NCBI RefSeq assembly: GCF_000485595.1
Contig: NW_014577236.1
Coordinates: 259,762-323,761 of the forward strand
DNA length: 64,000 bases
Reading direction: 5' to 3'
DNA from: Priapulus caudatus
Taxonomy: Eukaryota > Priapulida > Priapulimorpha > Priapulimorphida > Priapulidae
Positions 48,196-57,418 of this stretch are shown here, one piece after another. The notes under the pieces were generated by a model. That model was not told the origin of the DNA. It made no database searches and was given only the letters and a program-made list of their open reading frames with translations. Each line of letters starts with the position of its first letter. The first letter of the stretch is position 1. A program made the translations under genes and the position numbers.

Positions 48196-48452
48196 CTGCC
48201 ACAGGCAGGGCGGTGTGGTGGTAGAGCTAGCAGTCGCGCACACACACCCGTCATCGCCCATCATCACCCCCACACGCCTGCTAAGCAGCAGAAGCAGCCG
48301 TACGTCTTAGCCTGGCTCTACCGTGCCGTACACTGGGGCATTCTGCCACAGGCAGGGCGGTGTGGTAGAGCTAGCAGTCGCGCACATACACCCATCATCG
48401 CCCATCTTCACCCCCACACGCCTGCTAGGAAGCAGCAGCAGCCGTACGTCTT
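48196..48452. repeat. Direct duplication of ~110 bp
   Basis: 48196-48308 and 48353-48452 share TGCCACAGGCAGGGCGGTGT through GCCGTACGTCTT with few differences, 157 bp apart. The open frame over both (48178-48705) has no recognisable features. Confidence 0.85.
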
Positions 48453-48851
48453 CGGAACTATTACGCCGTGCTACAGAAGTTTGATGGGCTGTCGCTGCTG
48501 TGGGGCTGCCATCCCAGCAGCACTGGGCGTGCCTTTCGCGCGAATTTCTCACTTTCCTGTGGTAATGCGGGATCTAGGACAGCATCAGCAGCTAATGAGC
48601 ACCACCCTAGATAAGCCTCCGATACTGCCATTCAGGTTTTGGCGGTATACCCTCCTTGCCTCCCTCTGTTCACTCGCGGCAGCTCCCACTATCTGTCAGG
48701 GCTGATGATAAACACGCTACAGCTGGGCAATTCCACGGTAACGGAATTACAATTCAGATACATTTTTGTCTTGGTTTTACCTGCCATGGCTTAGTCCAAC
48801 AGCTGAACTGATGAACTAAACCCTTATTAGTTCTGCTGATACCCCTGCTTT

Positions 48852-49949
48852 TTAGCTCATCTGTCGTAGTCAGATGCAGCTTGTAGAATCGCATGATCGT
48901 CCGTCCGTCCGTCAACAGTTCTTAACCGCGTGACGTACGGTCACGATATTCGGGACGTGGGGGGTAATCCGAAAACGAGTTGGGATGTCGAAGCTGGGGG
49001 TCAAAGTTCAAAGGTCAAGAGGTGTAAAAGAAGGGAACATTCCCTCAACATTCTCTCGTAACTATAGGGAGGAAATGCAGAATTGCGGCACAAATCTAAA
49101 CGGCTCGACCAAGGCTTGTGATAGTCGGTGTATAGCATCATGGTAGGAAAAGCCATCACTGTGCCGAAATTGGAGGCCACAGGTCAAAGGTCAATAGGGC
49201 ACAGGGCAGATTTTAGACATTTTCTGAGGACATGGTCTGACGGAGCGATTGAAAAACTTTTTGGTTTCAGTGGTGACCTAGCATTTTTATGGCTTTAGTG
49301 AAAGGACCATGAAATGTACTTTCTGCTGACATGCGAAGTGTAAGTGTCGGATAACCTTTTGACCCTCAAGAGGAGGGTTAAACATGGATTTGTTTACTGT
49401 TAGAAAGAATTTGACTGCCGGGTTTGCTAGTAGAATCTATACATGCCTGGATATATGCACAGGCACTTGAAGCGTTTCAATAAAATATATACGGGTCGTG
49501 TGCAGTGCACGGCGACAGTTAAATATATATAGCAGGTAAGAAAGCGTGTGCCAGAAATTCGCTCGTCGCTCGCTGCATTTCAAATGATTACAACACAAAT
49601 AATCAACCTTCCGATCTTTGCTGCTAATTGAAGAACAGTGTTCACTTGTTGTAGAAATATTATGTCTCAGTTCGAAACAGAGCTGTGTCACGCAAAATCA
49701 CGAATGAAATCATGAAATTCTTGCGATCGCTAGCAAACGTACGCGCCATCTCGTGGCAACTTTCATAACGATCCCGACGAACATTTCTTTGAGAAGGTTC
49801 CTGATACCATCCCTGTGCCTTTCACTGTTTCGGCGAGTATGTGAACACATTTGGGACTAACAGGGTTTACTAGAATCCCACCACTCCATGCACCACAGAG
49901 TCACCGCAGTAGACGTTAGATGAGCGCTGTCGCTCCGCGGCACTTGTTT
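48852..49949. mobile_element. Dispersed repeat B, copy 2
   Basis: Starts TTAGCTCATCTGTCGTAGTC and ends GATGAGCGCTGTCGCTCCGC...CACTTGTTT. Close match to 12716-14578 over the first ~550 bp but ~760 bp shorter, lacking the G/A-rich part. Carries half-site arrays at 48998-49017 and 49174-49193. Similar-looking ends occur in repeats of many marine invertebrates as far as I recall. Confidence 0.75.
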
Positions 49950-50890
49950 GGAAAAAAACACAGTTTAGAGAAATCCCTTATGCAGGAGGGAGTGTGACCA
50001 AGAAAGTGTCGGTAACGGAATTACGGCAGAAAATAGGGTCTTCTTTTTACCTCAACTTTCAGATGGAGTTTTCTGAAATCTATAATAGGAGGGCAACAGG
50101 TTTTCCATGAAATTTGTAGTCTCGTGTGTTGACTAGACTGTGGTGGCTATAATTTGGCTTATGTACGGTATTCATGAATATCGTGCAGGCAGTGTTTTTT
50201 CCAAAAAAAACAGCGGTAACGGAATTACGAAATGGTAACGGAATTACGCCTTCTGAAATTCTCCTAAAATGAGCCACATTTTCAATATCAAGTTGGCTGA
50301 AATGGACATTGTAAACACTTCCTATGTTTCTGGCTTTACAATGAACCATAATAAGTCACATAAATGTGTGATAAACAACCACAATTCAGGATATTCCTGC
50401 TAAAAAACTACTTTAATTGAACAAGAACATGAATATTTCAAATTGTTGGTGACTACATGGAAGTAAATCTTTGTCATATGATCAGCGGGTTCAAGCACTT
50501 CAGTCCTGGCTAGATAAGTTGTTTGCAGTACCTTCTTTGGTCTACCATGCATTCACTGTGTGATTTACATGGTAACGGAATTACTTTCCCCCAAGTGCTA
50601 CTTTATAAAGAAATTGTTCAAATCTTCAAATATGACCTTCCAAACAGATATTTTTGTTTAAATTCCACTTAGATTCGCTCTGAGACCTTTCTATCTATCA
50701 GCAGAAGTTATTATAATCCACATTATGTATGATTCCACCTGGTGAGCCTGCCTAAAATGTTAAATATTGATAAACATTTGAAGCAAAACTAGAAGAAAGC
50801 CAACAAACTTTAGTTTAAAGTCACAGTCCATGAAAGAAAGGTTGAGTATTCCAGTTATCAGAAAATGCATGAACTAGGACAACGAACATC

Positions 50891-51477
50891 CTATTCTAGT
50901 GGAGGTTTAATGTTCAGGTAAAAGTAATTCTTGCCCTTCTGTGGCTCATTGAGGATGTGTATGATACAGGACCTGTTTACTCTGTCAGTGTCCTCTTGTT
51001 CAGGCCAAACATATTTGTGAAATGCAGTTTTTTTTCACAAACTTGACTGTAACATCATCACCATCAGTTTTAATCACCTGGCCAATGAACTGTTTTGCAT
51101 TTTTTTCCTTGGAATACTGAAGCAAAACCCATTTCCAGTCCAGATCCTTTTCATTTCCTACACAACCATGCAGTGCAATCCTGGCTGCTACTGTCATCAC
51201 TGGGACAGTTGCCATCACCAACACTTCTACTGTCCACACCATCACGAACATGGCTACCATCGTCATCATCGCCACCATTATCACCGTCACTCCCATCGCC
51301 AACACTGCTACCATCATCACCGTCACTCCCATCGCCAACACTGCTATCATCGTCACTCCCATCGCCAACACTGCCACCATCCATTGTTGTTTGGCTGCCA
51401 TCATTACCCGCACCACTATCTTGGATATTGTCATTTTTGAACTTGTGCATGACAGAAGGATCACACTGTGCTTTCAT
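50891..51477 (-). pseudogene. Decayed ORF: acidic repeat plus WVLLQY...VWP tail
   Basis: From 51477 downward the minus strand encodes MHKFKNDNIQDSG followed by a Gly/Asp/Ser tandem region (GSVGDGSDDDSS-like units). In a neighbouring frame it then reads DLDWKWVLLQYSKEKNAKQF, GQVIKTDGDDVTVKFVKK. A run of eight T on the plus strand (about 51029-51036) shifts the frame, after which FHKYVWPEQED and a tail ending KPPLE reach TAG at 50891-50893. At least one, probably two, frame changes make it non-functional as read. The tail resembles C-terminal segments I associate with transposon-linked proteins, but I cannot name the family. It sits within the GGTAACGGAATTAC cluster. Confidence 0.5.
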
Positions 51478-51517
51478 GAATCAGTGTAATTAGCACTGCA
51501 TGCCCTCTCTTGGTCTA

Positions 51518-51878
51518 GGGTGTTGCTATCCCACGGGCGTGGAGGGAGGTCACGTGATAACGTTGACGATGACGTTCACCCTAACGGTAACCAACACCGC
51601 CAACACTAACACTCACACTAAATATATATGTGTCGCCGCGCTATATATAGGCATTGTGATCCACAAAAATTAATCTATGGTGTGGGGACAGATATCATGA
51701 TGCAAAAACCCTAACCCTAACCCTAATCCTAACCCTAACCCTAACCCTAACCCTAATCCTAACCCTAACCCTAATCCTAACCCTAACCCTGACCCTAACC
51801 CTAATCCTAACACTATCCCAACACTAGTGCTGCCTCATTGCGGTCACCTCTCTCCACGCCTGTGAGATAGCATTACCC
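51518..51878. mobile_element. MITE with 9-bp target duplication and telomere-like core
   Basis: The left end GGGTGTTGCTATCCCACGGG is inverted at the right (complement GGGTAATGCTATCTCACAGG), continuing GCGTGGAG(G/A)GAGGT. Flanked by CTTGGTCTA at 51509-51517 and 51879-51887. The interior holds ~100 bp of CCCTAA repeats (51709-51813) with scattered CCTAAT variants. 361 bp, non-coding. Confidence 0.85.
51709..51813. repeat. Interstitial telomere-like (CCCTAA)n array
   Basis: About 17 units of CCCTAA, some ATCCTA or CCCTGA variants; complement TTAGGG. Wholly inside the MITE at 51518-51878. Confidence 0.95.
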
Positions 51879-52177
51879 CTTGGTCTAAGACAATAGCTCT
51901 GGCCTGTGCTGACATCTCCTGGCTGATATATTAAAACTAATGAAACTTCTAACTACTCCATAAAAGCTTCTAAATATAACTTTGTAATTCCGTTACCATT
52001 GTAATTCCGTTACCATGTAATTCTGTTACAATGTTTTTCTAGGAATACATATTCCTGAAATTAATGTTTGAGGCTTTGTTTAGGTGTATGAAATAAGAGA
52101 ATTTACAATAACAAGGTTCTAAGTCCAGAAATAAGATGAGGAAGAAAACTATATTGTGATTTTGGTAACGGAATTAC

Positions 52178-52565
52178 GGTAAAAAAGGCAAAATTTTGCC
52201 GTTTCCTCACAAAGATAAAAGATCCTGTTGTTCAAAATGCTTTATAACACAATACAATTGGGTATAAACCACCACAAATACAGTGTGTAGAAAGGAATAA
52301 TATATACATTTAGCTATCTGTGGCCTTTGGACTGAATTGCCTGTAGATTTTCTTCCTAAAGGTATAAATATCCCAAATTTCAAATCCAGTTTTTATGAAA
52401 ACTACTGATGGTAATTCAAAATGGTTTTCAGTATTTTATTTGATATATAATTGTTTACTGCAAAAATGTATTCTGATTTAAATAAAACAATCTTTCAAAA
52501 ATGATGTTTTAGGCATCTCTCATGTGGCATATCCCTACATGCTGATACCTATTGGCTGCAACATA
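52178..52565. other. AT-rich stretch, nothing recognised
   Basis: No ORF or repeat of note before the microsatellite at 52566. Confidence 0.5.
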
Positions 52566-52629
52566 AGTGTGTGTGTTTGTGCGCGCGCGTGCGCGTGCGT
52601 GCGTGTGTGTGTGTGTGTGTGTGTGTTTG

Positions 52630-52677
<48 letters not shown>

Positions 52678-52773
52678 TGTGTATGTGTGCGCTTGTGTTT
52701 GTGTGTGCGTGTGTGCGTGCGTGTGCGTGTGCGTGCGTACGTGCGTGTGCGTGCGTGCTTGTGTGTGTGTGTC
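52566..52773. repeat. (GT)n/(GTGC)n microsatellite
   Basis: Over 200 bp of GTGT, GCGC and GTGC repeats. Confidence 0.95.
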
Positions 52774-52897
52774 TCTAGGTGTCACACTTAACCGACCCGC
52801 CTCGTAAATTTTAAAACAAATAAATCCAGTAGTAGCCGATGACACAACTAAGGCACGCTTGCACCTTGCAGGTGCGCATTTGCAATCTACTTTTATT

Positions 52898-53191
52898 ACC
52901 TCCGCCAGGGGCTTGGCGGAGGTTATGTTTTCACTGGCGTGTCTTTGAGTGTTGGTTTGTGTGTTTGTGGGTTTGTGTGTTACCATGCACGTTTCAGTTC
53001 ACTTCCGCTAGGTGCGCTGGCTGTAGACTTACAAACACGCAACCACAGGCTAAGGGGCAACCACAGTCCTCCCCCACCTGCACGCTCGCACTAATCCGGA
53101 TCCAATTAATTAATTAATTAATTAATAAAAAATTTCGCATTGAGAGAATTCAGCTGCCTTGGTGGAGGTCTGTGCTCTCCGAGTGCTCTAG
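52898..53191. mobile_element. Short dispersed-type element with CCTCCGCC/GGCGGAGG ends
   Basis: Starts with a hairpin ACCTCCGCCA...TTGGCGGAGGT (52898-52923). Near the right end GGTGGAGGTCTGTGCTCTCC is a partial inverse of the start, and the element stops at CTAG followed by T (53188-53192). It contains GTTTGTGTG words and (TTAA)n. About 294 bp, non-coding; family not certain. Confidence 0.5.
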
Positions 53192-53649
53192 TGTTATTCA
53201 TTGATTGTAACCGCTTCTGTCTGTATCAGGCATGCAGTGAATGAATTGCATTTTCTTTACATACAAAATCAGTATGATTTCAGATTGCTTCATGAAGGTA
53301 TAGCACAAACAGGGAATACTTGTAGTTGTATACATTGTAAAACCCGCTGAGTAAATGGTACATATGTCGTGAGCGACGATTAATTATGTAAATTGATTCG
53401 GGATCGATGATTTACTCTTATCGTTTGCGTTCTATAAAATCTCTTCTTTTTCGCGCACACCTCTGGACTCGCGTTCAGTCGTGACCTCACTACACAAGAT
53501 TATCTATCTATCTCTATCTATCTATCTGTCTGTCTGTCTATCTATCTATCTAGATTATATATATCATCACATAACGTTTTTATGTGATGAATAAGCAAAT
53601 TAACCGTGTGAACGGGTGCATCGTGTGTCGACCACGCACATATATTTGC

Positions 53650-53712
<63 letters not shown>

Positions 53713-54014
53713 TCAAATAAATAAATCAGTGTTAGGGAAATATATCTTTACACGCCAAACGATGATAGAGCAGCCTATTACTTAGCACGTTAGTTTGCTG
53801 TAGTAGTTTTTAAGTTGCCCGTAGTGCAAAATATGATGGCAGGAATTTGAGAGAACTCTGGGGATTAGTGTATAATAGTCGTAACAAGTCAGCAGTCAAA
53901 CTACACTGTGATGTAGTGATTGTTTACCTGATATCGGAATGAGCATAGACAACAATAAAACGAGCCAATTAACACGCTCCACCATTTGCATTTCTAATTC
54001 TAAACCCCTGTTTA
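53192..54014. repeat. Intergenic stretch with (CTAT)n and (GT)n/(GTGC)n tracts
   Basis: (CTAT)n/(CTGT)n at about 53500-53553 and GTGT/GTGC repeats at 53652-53713. Otherwise no gene seen. Confidence 0.85.
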
Positions 54015-54110
54015 GTTGTGCTGATAGGGTCTATGTCCCCCGGGGTACTGCCGGAACGTAGCGTTGTGCTGATAGGGTCTATGTCCCCCGGGGTACTGCC
54101 GGAACGTAGC
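54015..54110. repeat. 48-bp tandem duplication of a MITE left end
   Basis: Two 48-bp units beginning GTTGTGCTGATAGGGTC, followed at 54111 by the complete element. Each unit repeats flank plus the outer ~35 bp of the element. Confidence 0.85.
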
Positions 54111-54122
54111 GTTGTGCTGATA

Positions 54123-54356
54123 GGGTCTATGTCCCCCGGGGTACTGCCGGAACGTACCCTGGTACTATATTATATGCCGGACCGTACCTAGCCTATACTC
54201 CACTCACGAGTCTAGGGAGTCGCCTACGCCTACTCCCTAACCCGAACCCGAATCCGAACCCTAAACCTAACCCTAACTCTAACCCTAATCCTAACCCTAA
54301 CCATATCGAATAGTGACCAGGGTACGTTCCGGCAGTACCCTGGGGGACATAGACCC
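54123..54356. mobile_element. TA-target MITE with telomere-like centre, copy 2
   Basis: Left GGGTCTATGTCCCCCGGGG and right CATAGACCC are inverted, flanked by TA (54121-54122, 54357-54358). Inner blocks GGTACTGCCGGAACGTACCC and inverse. The centre (54234-54304) is a degenerate CCCTAA array with CCCGAA variants, much longer than in copy 1 at 34124. Confidence 0.8.
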
Positions 54357-54613
54357 TATGAGCTTTAGTTGTATTAGTATCTTCATATTTTTCCCGTAGC
54401 AGAAAAGTGACTTAGCACTACCGCTTTTGCAACTCTTGTATAGAAAAAGTGGTCGTGATTGACACAAAACTAAACGTTTGCCCTTTTCGCGAGGCACAGC
54501 CCGATTAACTGCATGTTCTATGTGCACACGTAGTTGTGACATGAACATTTGGCATTTCCATCCACGTCTGACGCAATCCTTCGCGTCATTTATATTTACC
54601 TAATAGATAGTAA

Positions 54614-54654
54614 CAAGAGTAGATAATAACACACGGTGTTATTATCTACTCTTG
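54614..54654. repeat. Micro-palindrome, 41 bp
   Basis: Arms CAAGAGTAGATAATAACAC and inverse around 3 bp. Flanked by ATAGTAA at 54607-54613 and 54655-54661. Confidence 0.9.
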
Positions 54655-54661
54655 ATAGTAA

Positions 54662-56200
54662 CCAATTACTAGTAGCGCGTAATAGTTTTAACAGTTATAC
54701 TGCCTTTTATAAATGATATACGTGATTTATGATATGATAAATGATTTATTATATACACCAGATTTATAAATGTTATCATCCTTTCTGCATATTAATTCTT
54801 GTAAAACCGCTGGACGTATGCGGCACAGACTCACGGATTTTCTGAACTAGTCGTAAACAAACTTATTCGCACGACTTATTTCGTAAAGAAATCGCGTGCA
54901 CGTTGTTTGGGCGTGTTTCTTTCGTGATCCGCTGCGACGTCTTACGATAACGATAAGCATACTAAGCTTAGAGGAGGAGCGCATTATTTCATGCGCCTTT
55001 CAACTCTCTTGGGTGGTACGGGGAGGAGGCAGGCTTTATCTGCGGATTGCTTGCTTACGCGATCGCAATCTAGCCGCAGCAATACCCCTGACCTTGTCTG
55101 CATTATGCATTTAGAGGCGTGTGCTTTGAAGCTATCAGATCGTTGACGTAACAGACGCTGACTGACTGGCGTGAAGAATCCGGAGATATGGTATTGTTTG
55201 TAAACTGCGTGCGTGCGCGTATTTGGCAACATCGCTATGCATTTGTCTGCGCCCGCGGCGTTTTTCGTTACTTTGTTATGTGCGATGCGCATGTAGCCAG
55301 GAGCACCGCCTAGAACGTCTTTTGATTCTACGTTGTTGGGCGCCATCGTTAACCCCTTTCGGTTTTACGTTTCGAATGCTGCCGTGAACAGCTTTAGGTT
55401 TTATGCTCTGGATTTTGCCGTGAACATCTTGAGGTTTAAAGTTCTGGATGCTGTGATTAGAGGCTCAGTGTTTTATACCGGGTATACGCCCCCACGCGCG
55501 CGTTTTTTTTTTTTTTTTTCTGCGCGCAACGCTGTTTTTTTGCGCTGCCAGACCTTTGTGTTATCGTCCTGTGTGATTATCTTCCTGAATTTGCCCCTTA
55601 GCTTAATTGTACATGCTTATTCGCTAGACTCTAGATTGGCAATTAAACAACATGTTTAGGACGCAGTAATCTCTCGCAAGATTATTGTCGCCGGATAATG
55701 ATGCCACTCGTGAAGCTAGGACGACGGAGGAGCGGGGGAGGGGGCTACGCAGCGAGACAGTTATCAGGCGCTGCAGAGAATTCGGGCGGATGACGAAGAG
55801 TAATGGTCTTTCATCACGCGCGTCTACAGGTGGAGAATGCGCGAGGCGCACTAATCATTTGTCAACAAATTGTGCTGATTGCCGCGCTCCGGCCGCACAT
55901 TCATCAACCTCGCTGCTGGCATTGATGACGCGCCTCGGGCACTAACCCGACGACTCTGTCGTATAGTGTCTCCAGCCGCGAGACTCGGTTAGTTCACCAA
56001 GGTGGTGTGTAAACCCAAACTCGTGACACTGTATATAGGAGAACGTGATGTCGTGTAAAATAGTGAACGCGTTGAATAGTGAGCGAGGCGCAGGTCCAAT
56101 GCAGATAAGTGATTTGATTTTTGATAAATGATAATTTATCGTGGCGACGTCGATTTTTAAAATATTTTTGCACTGAAGGGGGCGTGCTGCTGTTTTTTTT
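54662..56200. other. Intergenic stretch, CpG-rich between ~55200 and 55950
   Basis: No supported gene. A 36-bp tandem repeat in three copies lies at 55348-55455 (GTGAAC(A)GCTTTAGGTTTTA-type units), giving 12-residue repeats in one frame. A poly-T run is at 55504-55519. Confidence 0.5.
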
Positions 56201-56215
56201 ACATGGTTTTCTATA

Positions 56216-56832
56216 GAAAGCCATCCCCTTCAAAAATCATTTTCAAACATTTCAAATACGCAATTTTAAATCAATTTTAAACATTTCAAATTAATTAATA
56301 AAAATACAAATTACTTTATATTGTTCGAGAAATTTAAAATCAATTTACAGAATAACAAATCACTTTATTAACTTGCAAATTAATTCACAACTTTCCAAAA
56401 TAATTGCTTAATATACAAATACCTTCACATCATTGTAAAAATTCATTTTCTAAACGTACAATTTATTTTTAAAACAACAAACCAATTTACTAACTTGCAA
56501 TTTAATTGAGAACATGTTACATAAACTCACAAATGTTCAAATCTTGCTTCATCACCCTAACAATTGAAATTATAAGTTTTAATTTAATTTACAGATTAAC
56601 GAATCAGTTCGCTAAGTTTGAAATTAATTTATTACTTTTAACATTAATCAGCAGAAATGCGAATCTATCTGTTGGTTTCAGAGGTAACAAACGACAAATG
56701 TATAGCTTAAATTACAAATTATAATCATGCAGCTTTCAAAACATATATAAACGTTTACAATCAAAGAGCTCATTTAACAATCAATTTATGCAACTTCCAA
56801 TCTATTCAAGACCTCTGAAATCACTTACTAAT
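56216..56832. repeat. Left long terminal inverted repeat of the THAP-DDE transposon
   Basis: Inner border CCTCTGAAATCACTTACTAA at ~56832. Pairs with 60349-60915. Confidence 0.85.
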
Positions 56833-57099
56833 GTTTACAATTTGCCGCCCACTCTGTTGTTTCCAGTCCATGTGCAAACCTATTCAGGAAACTTCGAATC
56901 AATTCATAGGACTTGCAATCTATTCACTACACTTTCCGAACCAGCCAACTACAACCCAAACTTCAAATCAATTCATTCTAAAAGTGCCCCGATGCTTCAG
57001 CTCGGATGGATACGCTATTAGAGGATCCGATTTTTACCACCCTGCGGGAATGATGTGTTTGTTTACAGCTGTAGACTACAGTGTAGTGACAGTGTTGCC

Positions 57100-57146
57100 C
57101 AAGGAGCTATATTATTATACATATGTTATAATAATATAGCTCCTTG
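57100..57146. repeat. Micro-palindrome nested in the transposon, 47 bp
   Basis: Arms CAAGGAGCTATATTATTATA and inverse. Flanked by GTGTTGCC (8 bp) at 57092-57099 and 57147-57154. The end CAAGGAGC is a variant of the family end, and the target is not ATA-rich. Confidence 0.8.
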
Positions 57147-57418
57147 GTGTTGCCAAGCACCCCGTTCTACATCTACCACCGACCGCAGATTTTGCGAGTA
57201 GAATAAATAAGTTCTACTCGCTAATCTGACTCTAGACTTTTCACACCAAAGTGAGTAAAACCCCATAAGCCTTATCGGCAATCAGCACCGCAATGCGTCA
57301 TGGGATAGAAAAGGGGGCACTACTAGCGCTGCCGCCGCGCGAGCGGTTAACAGACCATTAAAATTTGTGTTTACTATCTGTGACTTCAATTCCTAACCAT
57401 TTTTATATGCTTTTTATC

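Larger units (their letters stand above)
48737..52177. other. Cluster of GGTAACGGAATTAC sites
   Basis: Exact 14-mer on plus at 48737, 50011, 50215, 50234, 50571 and 52164, and on minus at 51984-51997 and 52001-52014; a one-base variant lies at 52016-52028 (minus). Flanking bases differ at every site. The core GTAA-N5-TTAC is a partial palindrome. Confidence 0.85.

Noticed and set aside
48178-48705. 175-codon plus-strand frame
   Set aside because: Spans a recent ~110 bp duplication; no domain and no coding-like third-position bias.
51709-51813. True telomere or chromosome-fusion scar
   Set aside because: The array lies wholly inside a MITE with inverted ends and a 9-bp target duplication.
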